Below, piece after piece: positions 43,568 to 52,348 of a stretch of DNA of 64,000 nucleotides (its first letter is position 1; each line of letters starts with the position of its first letter). Where the stretch lies: the NCBI GenBank assembly GCA_963727845.1, contig CAVSHI010000002.1:992001-1056000 (forward strand), in the 5' to 3' direction. Below the pieces are notes generated by a model. It was not told the origin of the DNA. It did no database searches and saw nothing but the letters and a program-made list of their open reading frames with translations. The translations under genes were made by a program, and so were the position numbers. Origin of the DNA: JBEKTW01 sp963727845. GTDB taxonomy: Bacteria > Bacteroidota > Ignavibacteria > UBA10030 > SZUA-254.

Positions 43568-44941
43568 ATGAAAACGATCATAGAACCATTCAAAATCAAG
43601 ACGGTTGAACCGATTCAGTTCACAACGGTTGAAGAGAGGGAGCACATTCTCCGTGCGGCGGGATACAATCCATTTATGATTCGGGCCGAAGACGTCCTGA
43701 TCGACCTCTTGACCGATAGTGGGACATCTGCGATGAGCGCGGCGCAATGGGCGGGGATGATGGAGGGGGATGAGTCATACGCAGGTGCGAGAAGCTTTTT
43801 CCGCTTCGAGAAGATCGCAAAGGAAATTACCGGCTTCAAGTATATCATTCCCACGCACCAGGGAAGGGCGGCGGAGAAAATACTCTTTTCCGTTGCCGGC
43901 GGACCCGGCAAGTTCATACCGAACAACACCCATTTCGATACAACGAGAGCGAATGTCGAGGCCTCTGGAGCCGAAGCCCACGATTTTCTCGTTGAAGTTG
44001 GGAAAAACCCGGAAACGATCGCCGACTTCAAAGGCAACATGGATATTCCGGCACTCGAGCGGTTCATCAGGGAGAAAGGCGCGGGGAACATACCGCTCAT
44101 CATGATTACAATCACGAACAACGCCGGGGGCGGTCAACCGGTCTCCATGGAAAATATCCGGCAAACGAAATCGCTTGCCAAACGGTATGGGATCCCGCTT
44201 TTCCTGGACGCGTGCAGGTTTGCCGAGAACGCTTTTTTCATCAAAATGAGGGAAAAAGGCTACAAGGATAAATCCGTGAAAGAAATCGCGCAAGAAATGT
44301 TCTCATACGCGGACGGTTGTACAATGAGCGCGAAAAAGGACGCTCTCGTCAACATGGGCGGTTTCCTTGGCTTGAACGATGATGCTCTTGCAATGAACGC
44401 CAGGAATATCCTTGTCGTCACGGAAGGATTCCCCACGTACGGCGGTCTTGCAGGACGCGACCTGGAAGCGATAGCACAGGGCTTGGAAGAAGTCCTTGAT
44501 GAAAATTATCTCACATACCGGATTCGTTCCATCGAATATCTGGGTGAAAACCTCGTGAGCGCCGGGGTACCCATACTTCAACCGCCGGGCGGACATGCCA
44601 TTTATCTCGATGCGAAACGTTTTGCGGCGCACATTCCGCAGCGCCAATTTCCCGGACAATCGATCGTTTGCGAATTGTATCGCTGGGGAGGAATTCGTTC
44701 GGTGGAGATCGGGAGCGTGATGTTTGGCCGAAACGACCCCACGTCCGGTACCTTTTCACCCGCAGCCATGGAGTTGGTACGCCTTGCCATCCCGCGTCGA
44801 GTCTACACCCAGAGCCACATCGACTATGTCATTGAGGTTGTGGTTGAAGTGTTCGGGAAACGTGCACAGATGAAAGGCTTCCGTATTGTTGAGGAGCCAC
44901 CCATGCTTCGCCATTTCACCGCGCGTTTCGAGCCGGTATAG
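43568..44941 (+). CDS. tnaA: Tryptophanase (tryptophan indole-lyase)
   Basis: PLP enzyme that splits tryptophan into indole, pyruvate and ammonia. The 457-residue protein has IDLLTDSGTSAMS, IPTHQGRAAE and the PLP lysine in MSAKKDALVN (Lys257). The close relative tyrosine phenol-lyase was considered. Two specificity positions are tryptophanase-like: FDTT rather than FTTT, and VEIG rather than MERG near the C-terminus. Overall sequence shows lyase features of both, so the call rests on those two sites. No tnaC leader or tnaB permease is visible. Confidence 0.82.
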   Translation: MKTIIEPFKIKTVEPIQFTTVEEREHILRAAGYNPFMIRAEDVLIDLLTDSGTSAMSAAQWAGMMEGDESYAGARSFFRFEKIAKEITGFKYIIPTHQGRAAEKILFSVAGGPGKFIPNNTHFDTTRANVEASGAEAHDFLVEVGKNPETIADFKGNMDIPALERFIREKGAGNIPLIMITITNNAGGGQPVSMENIRQTKSLAKRYGIPLFLDACRFAENAFFIKMREKGYKDKSVKEIAQEMFSYADGCTMSAKKDALVNMGGFLGLNDDALAMNARNILVVTEGFPTYGGLAGRDLEAIAQGLEEVLDENYLTYRIRSIEYLGENLVSAGVPILQPPGGHAIYLDAKRFAAHIPQRQFPGQSIVCELYRWGGIRSVEIGSVMFGRNDPTSGTFSPAAMELVRLAIPRRVYTQSHIDYVIEVVVEVFGKRAQMKGFRIVEEPPMLRHFTARFEPV

Positions 44942-44953
44942 AGGCGATCGTCC

Positions 44954-45673
44954 ATGATAACCTGCCCAATCTGTCAAAAGGCGAACCACCATCTTGCGCC
45001 GATCTGTGAATTCTGCGGCTGCTTTCTCCAGCAAAAGATCGATAATCTCAATTTGTTCGAAATGATGTGGAGGGTTGTGGAGTCGCCGCGTCGGGCGTTT
45101 CAAATAATCGCCATGGCGCGGCATAAAAACTATGCTATCGTCCTCAGTTCTCTTGCCGGGGTTGGTTTCGCATTCACGTTGTTCTGGTTCCTTAATATCG
45201 GTGACGTGGTAACGGATCTCATTAGTCTGGTTGCATACGGAGTGTTCTTCGGACTCTTCCTGGGTCCGATTTCCATTTTTCTATTTAGCATCTTTGTCAA
45301 GCTTGTGACCATGTTTAACCGGACAAAGGTACACTTCAAGAATATCTACTCTGTTGCATCTTACGCCCTCATGCCGGTCGTTGTAACTGTTTTTTCGATC
45401 CTGCCGATCGAGCTGCTGACGTACGGGGTCTATATGTTCTCCAGGAATCCCTCGCCGTATACGCTGAAACCCTTCTCGTATGTCACAATTCTGGGCCTCG
45501 ACGGCCTCTGCGCTCTCTGGACGGTGATCCTGTTTGTGACGGCTATGAAGGTTTTGCTTGACTCTGGCTGGCGAAAAGCGATTCTTGTATCGTCGTGTTC
45601 ATTGCTGGCATTCTCCGGCATCATCACCGGATTGATTCTGACGTTTCTATCGAGAATCCCGATACGGTTATGA
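44954..45673 (+). CDS. Zinc-ribbon membrane protein of the Yip1 type
   Basis: The 239-residue protein has an N-terminal zinc ribbon (CPICQKANHHLAPICEFCGC) and then five hydrophobic segments (for example VLSSLAGVGFAFTLFWFL and VASYALMPVVVTVFSIL). This matches the Yip1-domain family of bacterial membrane proteins, whose role is unknown. It starts 12 bp after tnaA. Its stop overlaps the next start (ATGA), so the two products are probably made together. Confidence 0.75.
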   Translation: MITCPICQKANHHLAPICEFCGCFLQQKIDNLNLFEMMWRVVESPRRAFQIIAMARHKNYAIVLSSLAGVGFAFTLFWFLNIGDVVTDLISLVAYGVFFGLFLGPISIFLFSIFVKLVTMFNRTKVHFKNIYSVASYALMPVVVTVFSILPIELLTYGVYMFSRNPSPYTLKPFSYVTILGLDGLCALWTVILFVTAMKVLLDSGWRKAILVSSCSLLAFSGIITGLILTFLSRIPIRL

Positions 45674-46041
45674 GCAGGGAGGAGTTCGAGAAAATCGTCG
45701 AGGAAGCCTTCGAGTTGCTGCCACAGAAGTTCAAATCCGCAATCGAAAACGTCGGGATCCTGGTTGAGGACTATCCCGATGATGAACTGACCCGGAAAGT
45801 AGGTCTGTCTTCCAGGCGTCACCTTCTTGGATTGTATCAGGGTGTTCCCCTGCAGAAGCGGGGATCATGGTACGGTATGTCGCCGACCCTCCCGGATAAA
45901 ATCTCACTCTACCAAAAAAATATCGAACAATCTTGCAGGTCAGACCAGGAGATCAAGGAAAAAATTGCGGAGGTATTGGTACACGAGATAGGTCATTATT
46001 TTGGGATGACCGAAGAAGAAATTCGTGCGGCAGGATTTTAA
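45670..46041 (+). CDS. Minimal zinc metallopeptidase (PF06262-like)
   Basis: The 123-residue protein belongs to the short zincin-like peptidase family. The metal site is VLVHEIGHYFGMTEEEI, with the third ligand supplied just after the HExxH. The N-terminal part EEFEKIVEEAFELLPQKFKS is typical. ATG 45670 overlaps the TGA of the Yip1-like gene. The substrate is unknown. Confidence 0.85.
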   Translation: MSREEFEKIVEEAFELLPQKFKSAIENVGILVEDYPDDELTRKVGLSSRRHLLGLYQGVPLQKRGSWYGMSPTLPDKISLYQKNIEQSCRSDQEIKEKIAEVLVHEIGHYFGMTEEEIRAAGF

Positions 46042-46085
46042 GAAGAAATTTCGTATATTACGACGGTAAAATATTAAGGGAATCC

Positions 46086-46385
46086 ATGGGAAAAGTCATA
46101 TTCACAATTTCATACGAAATCGATCCCGCAAAGAGGGACGAATACCTCGACCTCACCGAGAAGATGAAGAGCCACCTGGCAGGGAACAAAGGGAAGGATT
46201 ACGCCATCTACGAACACAAAACGAAGAAGAACAGCTTCTCCGAAGTATTCATCTGCAAGAGTATGGAAGAATACGACCAGCTTGAAGACGATCAGGACGA
46301 AACAACCGAGGAATTGGTTGGCCGCCTCGAAGGCCTTCTGCTGACGAACGCCAAAATGAAGTACTCGACGCTGGTTGAATTGTAA
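46086..46385 (+). CDS. Small ferredoxin-like fold protein (ABM-like)
   Basis: The 99-residue product MGKVIFTISYEIDPAKRDEY... has the pattern of a dimeric alpha/beta-barrel monomer: beta strand, helix (LDLTEKMKSHLAG), strand pair (YAIYEHKTKK, FSEVFICKSMEEYDQLEDD). This resembles antibiotic-biosynthesis-monooxygenase-type folds. A similar fold does not imply enzyme activity. It is the last + strand gene before a convergent junction of 62 bp that shows no clear terminator. Confidence 0.6.
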   Translation: MGKVIFTISYEIDPAKRDEYLDLTEKMKSHLAGNKGKDYAIYEHKTKKNSFSEVFICKSMEEYDQLEDDQDETTEELVGRLEGLLLTNAKMKYSTLVEL

Positions 46386-46447
46386 CGATTTCCGTCTTCT
46401 GCGGGTTCTCTTTTGCTTCCACCGCTAATTAATCCGGCAAGACCCCC

Positions 46448-48265
46448 TTACTGTTTCCTGGCTTCCAGGATCGCCTTCAGCGTCACTTCCTGAGTTCCCC
46501 GTTTTACCACGATTGTTACCTCGTCTTTGGGTTTGAAACTCTCGAGACTGTACATGAAGTCGTAGATATTCTTGACGTCCTTGCCGCCGAATTTTATGAT
46601 CACATCGCCTTCCTTGAGACCGGCTTTTTCTGCCGGACTTCCGGGCCTGGTTCCCGATATTCTCAGCCCTGCCGCATCCTCGGCGAAATCAGGCACAATT
46701 CCAAGGCTCACCTGGGCGCCGCGCCGGTCACCCTGAGCTGCCGGGGCCGCCATCCTCGTGAACGTAGGCTTTTCTCCCATGTTCGCAACGTCCAGGGCAA
46801 CTCTCGCAACATACTCGATGACCTTTTGTTCGCCGGCATAGTTGATCTTGTCCCACGTGTCCGACGGCTTGTGGTAATCCTCATGAAGATTCGTAAAGAA
46901 GAACATGACCGGCAAGTTCTTTGCATAGAATGATGCGTGGTCGCTCGGTCCATAACCGTCGGGTTTGAGAACTAGTCTCAACGAAGAATCCGGGTTTTCT
47001 TTCCTTGCGATCGGCTCCCATTGAGGGGAAGTACCCATTCCTTCAACAATGAGCGTGCTGTCCTTCAGCCGGCCAATCATATCCATGTTGATCATCGCTA
47101 TCGTGCTTTCGAGCGGGACGACCGGATGTTGAACGTAGTAGTTTGAACCCAGCAATCCCATTTCCTCTCCGGAGAAGGAAGTGAAAAGGAGGCTTCGTTT
47201 GAAGGCCTGTCTGTGGGCCGCGAAGTACTGTGCCAGCTCGAGCACTCCCGCCGTTCCAGAGGCATTATCATCCGCCCCATGGTGGATTGCGATTGTGTCG
47301 GGCTTCAGTGAACCGGAACCCTGTCCGCCCATCCCCAGATGGTCGAAGTGCGCGCCGATAACCACGACCTGCTTCTTTAACACCGAGTCGGAGCCTTCGA
47401 GAAAACCCAGCACGTTGGCGGTCGAGGCGTATTGTTTGACGATCTGGGTTTGCATCAAGACCGTGGTGTGGGCAACGTTGAACGATATCGGCTTCTTTGA
47501 ATCGTAGATCCTCTGCTGAATCGTTTTGAGGTCGTTTCCTGCGCCTGAGAGCCGCAGGAGGGAGTCTGCTATCGACGATTTGAGATTGACGATCGGAATT
47601 CCCGAGGCCGTGCCCTGACCTTCCAGACGGAGAGTAACGAGTCCGGGCTTCTCCTCGTCTGCAGGTCCGGTGACCATAATAATTCCCACTGCACCTTTTT
47701 CCCGCGCCGTGAACGCTTTCAGATAGGGTGAATCGTATCCATGGAATCTGGCGTCCTTCGATCCGATGTCGGGCGTGAAGCGAAGCATCATGACAATTTT
47801 TCCGTGCACGTCAATGTCGGCATAGTCATCGTACTGGAGCGAATCTGCCTTGATCCCGTAGCCGACAAACGCCAGGCCGGCGGTAATGCTCGTGTCTGAG
47901 GAATTGGCCAACGGACGAAAGTCTTCATCGGGAGTGAACTGCATCCGGGTGGTTCCTATTGTCACGCTCAAGCTGTTGTGCTGCCCGGCAGAAATGGCGG
48001 AAGTCACGTTGAAATACTGGAAGTAGTCTCCATGATCTCCGACGGGCTTAAGACCGTACGATTTGAATTCGTGCGCGATGTAATGAGCCGCGGCCACGTT
48101 GCCTTCCTCTCCCGATTTTCTTCCCTTGAGCTCATCGGATGCAAGGTATTTGACATGTTGTTGAACTTCGACGGCGGTAATGTCGGAACTCGTGTATCTC
48201 TCCGGCTGAGAAGAGCAAGCAACGAGACCGATTGAAAATCCCACAAGAATAAGCAATTTGTTCAT
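46448..48265 (-). CDS. M28 family aminopeptidase lipoprotein with C-terminal PDZ domain
   Basis: Exported zinc peptidase. A lipoprotein signal (LLILVGFSIGLVAC) leads to a PA-type insert (GAVGIIMVTGPADEE) and the M28 catalytic domain. Zinc and catalytic segments are VVIGAHFDHLGMGG, HHGADDNASGTAGVLE, SFSGEEMGLLGSNY, MINMDMIGRL and GPSDHASFY with HEDYHKPSDTWD. A PDZ domain closes the 605 residues (SPAEKAGLKEGDVIIKFGGK). PDZ-fused M28 peptidases are known. It is the last gene of a run with a lipoprotein and a PD40 protein. Confidence 0.92.
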   Translation of the reverse strand: MNKLLILVGFSIGLVACSSQPERYTSSDITAVEVQQHVKYLASDELKGRKSGEEGNVAAAHYIAHEFKSYGLKPVGDHGDYFQYFNVTSAISAGQHNSLSVTIGTTRMQFTPDEDFRPLANSSDTSITAGLAFVGYGIKADSLQYDDYADIDVHGKIVMMLRFTPDIGSKDARFHGYDSPYLKAFTAREKGAVGIIMVTGPADEEKPGLVTLRLEGQGTASGIPIVNLKSSIADSLLRLSGAGNDLKTIQQRIYDSKKPISFNVAHTTVLMQTQIVKQYASTANVLGFLEGSDSVLKKQVVVIGAHFDHLGMGGQGSGSLKPDTIAIHHGADDNASGTAGVLELAQYFAAHRQAFKRSLLFTSFSGEEMGLLGSNYYVQHPVVPLESTIAMINMDMIGRLKDSTLIVEGMGTSPQWEPIARKENPDSSLRLVLKPDGYGPSDHASFYAKNLPVMFFFTNLHEDYHKPSDTWDKINYAGEQKVIEYVARVALDVANMGEKPTFTRMAAPAAQGDRRGAQVSLGIVPDFAEDAAGLRISGTRPGSPAEKAGLKEGDVIIKFGGKDVKNIYDFMYSLESFKPKDEVTIVVKRGTQEVTLKAILEARKQ

Positions 48266-48280
48266 AACAGAATTCCCTCA

Positions 48281-48649
48281 TTATTTGTTATATGTTTCCA
48301 GAATGTCTACCAGCTCCATTAGTTTTCCGACCATGCATGTACTTGCCCTGCCGCGCAACTCGCGCACGGCGACCTTTGTGCGCAGGCCCTCGTGCAGTAG
48401 CGGTTTCACGTTTTCCCCCGCGATCTCGTAGTGAGTGCTGTCGTCGGCAATAAACTGCCAGCAGCCGGATTCGATGTTCACAAAGTGCATCCGACCGGTG
48501 AGGACAAGAACACCCTTGCCATAGGATTTTGTCGCCTCCGAGGAACTGCACGCATGCAAGGCAACGGAGACAAGAGCGAGAAACAGCAAATCAAGCGATG
48601 GACATTTGCACGGCGGGAATGTGAGGAACGTCTTCCTCACGGCAGCCAA
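48281..48649 (-). CDS. Small lipoprotein of unknown function
   Basis: The 122-residue product has a hydrophobic signal with lipobox ALHAC (LLFLALVSVALHACSSSEAT). A small beta-rich domain follows (GVLVLTGRMHFVNIESGCWQ, HYEIAGENVKPLLHEGLRTK). This could be an OB-like fold; I do not recognise the family. It overlaps the PD40 gene upstream by 13 bp and lies 15 bp before the M28 peptidase gene. Confidence 0.65.
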   Translation of the reverse strand: MAAVRKTFLTFPPCKCPSLDLLFLALVSVALHACSSSEATKSYGKGVLVLTGRMHFVNIESGCWQFIADDSTHYEIAGENVKPLLHEGLRTKVAVRELRGRASTCMVGKLMELVDILETYNK

Positions 48650-49740
48650 TCAGCAATGAACACATTAATTTCATATTTTGACCTGCCGTTCCTGCCGGAA
48701 GAAAAAACAAACTTCTTCCCATCGCTTGTAAACATCGGAAAGCTCTCGAACTTCGGGCTAAAGGTGATTCGTTCCAGCCCCGTTCCGTCGATATTGATCA
48801 TATACAAATCAAAATCCATCGGGTTGTCTGCCGCCGCTTCCATATTCGACGCAAAAACTATGTGCTTGCCGTCGGGATGCATGAACGGTGCAAAGTTCGC
48901 CGCGTTGTTGTGGGTAAGCTGTCGCTTGTTTGATCCGTCGGCATCCATGATGAAAATCTGAAGATTCATCGGCTTGATTTTTTCTTCGGCCAGAAGTTCT
49001 TTGTAATCGCTGATTTCCTTTCCCGTCGCAGGGTGGTACGCTCGATAGACGATTTGTTTTCCATCGGGAGAGAAGAAAGGACCTCCGTCATAGCCAAGCT
49101 CATGCGTAAGTTGACGAACATCGCTGCCGTCCAGGTTCATCGTGTAAATATCAAGGTCGCCGTTGCGGATGGAAGTGAACGCGATCTTGTCGCCTTTAGG
49201 CGAGATGACCGCCTCGGCGTCGTATCCCGGCGTGTCGGTGAGGCGCTTCGTGATATTACCATTCGTGTCGGCAACGAAAATGTCGAAGCCCGGATATAAT
49301 CCCCAGACATATCCCTTTTTCCGGTCAGGAGCCGGGGGGCATTTCGGGTCTGCAAGGTGCGTTGAGGCATACAGGATATGAGCACCGTCGGGGAAAAAAT
49401 AGGAACAGGTCGTCCGGCCTTTTCCGGTGGACAGCAATTTGACACCGGAACCATCGATGTTCATCATGAAAATCTGATCACAGGCGAAGCTGTCGCGGGT
49501 CGACTGGAACACGAGTTTCGTGTTGTCGAACGAGAAGTACGCCTCTGCATTTATCCCGCCGAAGGTGAGCTGGCGGATGTTCCCGAAATGTCTTTCCTTT
49601 GGGTAATACAAGGAGTCACCGGTTTGCGATATCGTCATTGTAGTCGCACCGGGGAACGCCATGAGGAAGATGATGATTATGCCACTCAACGAAGAGAGAA
49701 ATCTCTCCCCGAACTCAAGTCCGTTTCGAAATAGGGTCAT
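48637..49740 (-). CDS. TolB-like PD40 beta-propeller protein
   Basis: The 367-residue exported protein has an N-terminal hydrophobic segment (LSGIIIIFLMAFPGATT). It has repeated PD40 motifs: FSFDNTKLVFQSTRD, ISPKGDKIAFTSIRNGDLDI, FSPDGKQIVYRAYH, HPDGKHIVFASN and TSDGKKFVFSSGRNG. This is the TolB-type propeller fold. No TolB N-terminal domain is present, so a role as TolB itself is unlikely. It starts the run with the small lipoprotein and the M28 peptidase and may support periplasmic protein handling. Confidence 0.85.
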   Translation of the reverse strand: MTLFRNGLEFGERFLSSLSGIIIIFLMAFPGATTMTISQTGDSLYYPKERHFGNIRQLTFGGINAEAYFSFDNTKLVFQSTRDSFACDQIFMMNIDGSGVKLLSTGKGRTTCSYFFPDGAHILYASTHLADPKCPPAPDRKKGYVWGLYPGFDIFVADTNGNITKRLTDTPGYDAEAVISPKGDKIAFTSIRNGDLDIYTMNLDGSDVRQLTHELGYDGGPFFSPDGKQIVYRAYHPATGKEISDYKELLAEEKIKPMNLQIFIMDADGSNKRQLTHNNAANFAPFMHPDGKHIVFASNMEAAADNPMDFDLYMINIDGTGLERITFSPKFESFPMFTSDGKKFVFSSGRNGRSKYEINVFIADWLP

Positions 49741-49770
49741 CCGTTTGTCTATGATTGAGAGAGTTGCCGT

Positions 49771-51273
49771 CTACCGTTGAACTTCAAATACCTTCGCCGA
49801 CGCATCCCAGTGAAGCCTGGCGTGGTTCTCATTCCACCAAATCTGGACTCTCTGCGGCTCGGTGAGTTTGAACTCGAAGCGGATATGCTGTCGAAGGTGG
49901 TCGAACGCGTCGTCGGCAAACACACCGCCATCTGAAATGATCCCAATGAGCTGAGGAATTGCCTCGGAATTACCCAGTTCCAGAGCAGTTTCCAGGAGCT
50001 GTATTCTCATCTCGACATCTTCTTCAACCTTTGCAGTTTCGACGAGCACGAGGGACGCCTGGCCATCGCCGAGTGTTCGAATAGCCTCGATGGCGCTCCG
50101 GCGAACCTCATCCGATGGATCATGCAAGAGTTTGACAATCTCCGGAACGGCCGATTTCTCGCGCAATTTTGTTATCAGGTCAACCGCAAGTTTGCGAACC
50201 TGCGCGTCTTCGTCGTGCAATCTCTCTATGAGTATTGGCAGCCAAAGATCCTTCTTTTCACCGTATAATTCCAGATTGGCAATGGCAGTTTGGCGGTCGG
50301 TGCCCAGCTTGCTGCTCAGCATATGAATCGTGTGTTGGAGCGGGTCTTCTTCAGCTTTGCGAAAGAAAAACAGACCCCCGATGAAAATTGCGACGACGAT
50401 GAGGGAGCCCGCCATGTTGCGCAGTGCAATCGACTTGCGTGGAGAAATCTTGAGGTAACGATAGATGCCGGTGGCGATGAGCGCGAGGGCGAAAAGGACA
50501 ACCACCAGCGGGCTCGTCGGTAATCCAGTATCCCATGAGAGCTTCACACCGATGAAACTGATGATCGAACCGCCAATCCATCCAAGCGTCAGGCGCGTGC
50601 TGAGTTTGTCCGAGATCAACATAGCTCCGACAGACGGGATCACGAGATAACTGAACACCAGGAAGACGCCGGCAATTGCCACAGAGCTCGTAATGACGAA
50701 GCCGAACGACATATAAAACAAAAAGTCCCAGAACCTCACGCTGACGCCGGACTCTTCTGCCTTTGCCGGGTTGAGTGATATCGCCATGAACTTCTTCCTG
50801 AAAATAAAATGGAAGAGGCCGACGCAAGCGTAAATGATGGCGGTCTTGATGACGACGTGCGATTGCACCCAGAGAAGCTCGCCTTTTATGATGTGATCGA
50901 GTTCTTGCGGTCCCAGGGCGCTCTTGGAGAGCACCAGAATCGTCGCCGCAAACGTCACGGCATAGACAATCCCGATGATCGCTTCATGCGGGACTTTTTC
51001 TCCCTTCATGCGCGTTGCGGAGAAGATGAATGCGCCGAAGATCGTGAAAGCCAGGGAATAGAGGTACAGCGCTGTGAGGTCTTTGCCGACTTCGTATCCC
51101 AGAAGAACACCTATAACGGTGCCGAGCGCGGCAATTTGGGCGAGTGCGAGATCGACAAAAATAACTTTGCGTGCTATGACGTGTACGCCGAGATATACAT
51201 GGATGCCGGTTAACACCAGGCAGGCCGCCAGAGGCCATATCATCGTCTCGGGTATGTAAAAGAGTTGCTCCAT
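49771..51273 (-). CDS. Metal ABC transporter permease (ZnuB/MntB family) fused to HEAT repeats
   Basis: The first 270 or so residues are an ABC-3 family permease for Zn, Mn or Fe with eight or nine TM segments (LGVHVIARKVIFVDLALAQI and SVAIAGVFLVFSYLVIPSVG). A tenth hydrophobic helix (NMAGSLIVVAIFIGGLFFF) leads to a soluble C-terminal part of about 190 residues with HEAT-like repeats: LPILIERLHDEDAQVRKLAV, VPEIVKLLHDPSDEVRRSAI and later units. The usual family length is 270-300. The fusion is unusual. It follows the binding-protein gene by 20 bp; no ATPase gene is present. Confidence 0.9.
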   Translation of the reverse strand: MEQLFYIPETMIWPLAACLVLTGIHVYLGVHVIARKVIFVDLALAQIAALGTVIGVLLGYEVGKDLTALYLYSLAFTIFGAFIFSATRMKGEKVPHEAIIGIVYAVTFAATILVLSKSALGPQELDHIIKGELLWVQSHVVIKTAIIYACVGLFHFIFRKKFMAISLNPAKAEESGVSVRFWDFLFYMSFGFVITSSVAIAGVFLVFSYLVIPSVGAMLISDKLSTRLTLGWIGGSIISFIGVKLSWDTGLPTSPLVVVLFALALIATGIYRYLKISPRKSIALRNMAGSLIVVAIFIGGLFFFRKAEEDPLQHTIHMLSSKLGTDRQTAIANLELYGEKKDLWLPILIERLHDEDAQVRKLAVDLITKLREKSAVPEIVKLLHDPSDEVRRSAIEAIRTLGDGQASLVLVETAKVEEDVEMRIQLLETALELGNSEAIPQLIGIISDGGVFADDAFDHLRQHIRFEFKLTEPQRVQIWWNENHARLHWDASAKVFEVQR

Positions 51274-51292
51274 GAGTTTCCTGCCTGCTCGA

Positions 51293-52318
51293 TTATTTCA
51301 ATGATTGTGCGATATCTTCAATCAAGAACGTAATAAGATTCTCATACGTCGTAAGTTCTTCGGTAGCGCCCACGTCCATGTACGTAACAACCACTTTTGC
51401 GCCAGTTTTGCTCGCAACATAATCTGCCGCTTCCCTGGAATAGAAGTTATCGTTGAGAATCACCTTGATCCCTTCGCGGTTCACCTGCTCGACAACCGCA
51501 TCGCGGTGTTTCGGTGGAGGAGGGATGCCCGGTTTTTCTTCAAGTTCTCCCATGATTTGAAGTCCGAACCTGTCGGCAAAATAGATGTACGTTTTATGAT
51601 AGGAGATGATTTTTGCGTGGTTGAGATCTTGAGCCATCTTCATCCATCCGCCCAATTTTGAGTCGAGCTTCTTGGCCTTTAACCAGTCCATGAGCTCGTC
51701 ATTCGCGGCCTTGCGCGTGAGGATGTCGCCGCCTGATTTGCCAACCGCTTTCAGGAGTTCCTCCCCGAACATTGCCGCATCAAGCCGGTTCTTGAATCCC
51801 TCGAATTGGTGCTGGTAGTATGATTCGTTGGGCGGGTCCAGCTGCTTCAGGCGCTCGGAAATATTTCCCGCAATGATTCTCACATTGAGGGGATCGAGCC
51901 ACACGTGGGGGTTCCCCTGGGGGTGAATATCTCCCCAGGACCGGGAAACTTCCGTAGGGAGCTCCTTCACCGGAACGTTGATCGTGGCAATCAGATGGCC
52001 CGGGCTGCCGACTTGGATGGAAGGGTTGCCCGATGCGTCGACGACATTTTTCGACCACATATCCAGCGAAAGACCGGACTCGATGAAGAGGTCGGCATCG
52101 GTCGCCATTTGATTCATTCTGGGCGTCGGCGTCACGTAATGGGGGTCCTGCTTCGGGTTGGCGAGAGCGCTGACTTCAACTTTATCGCCCCCGACTTGTT
52201 CGGTGACGTATTTTAAATAATTCAGGGTGGTGACAACTTTGAGCTTCTTGGTTTGCGCCGCAGTAACCTGCGTCATCACAAGAATCAGTACGATCGATAT
52301 TTTGAGAATCGTTTTCAT
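51293..52318 (-). CDS. Metal ABC transporter substrate-binding protein (ZnuA/MntA/PsaA family)
   Basis: Periplasmic cluster A-I binding protein. The 341 residues begin with a signal peptide (TILKISIVLILVMTQVTAAQ). Metal-ligand segments are KQDPHYVTPTPRM, QGNPHVWLDPLN and ISYHKTYIYFADRFGL. There is no His-rich loop as in ZnuA, so Mn or Fe is possible as well as Zn. It lies between an outer-membrane protein gene (30 bp upstream) and the permease gene (20 bp downstream). Confidence 0.9.
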   Translation of the reverse strand: MKTILKISIVLILVMTQVTAAQTKKLKVVTTLNYLKYVTEQVGGDKVEVSALANPKQDPHYVTPTPRMNQMATDADLFIESGLSLDMWSKNVVDASGNPSIQVGSPGHLIATINVPVKELPTEVSRSWGDIHPQGNPHVWLDPLNVRIIAGNISERLKQLDPPNESYYQHQFEGFKNRLDAAMFGEELLKAVGKSGGDILTRKAANDELMDWLKAKKLDSKLGGWMKMAQDLNHAKIISYHKTYIYFADRFGLQIMGELEEKPGIPPPPKHRDAVVEQVNREGIKVILNDNFYSREAADYVASKTGAKVVVTYMDVGATEELTTYENLITFLIEDIAQSLK

Positions 52319-52348
52319 TTCTATTCCTTTATTTATCAGTTCGAAGAG

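Noticed and set aside
43568..44941. Tyrosine phenol-lyase instead of tryptophanase
   Set aside because: The positions that set specificity read FDTT and VEIG, as in tryptophanase, rather than FTTT and MERG. The call is not absolute, because other segments resemble the phenol-lyase.
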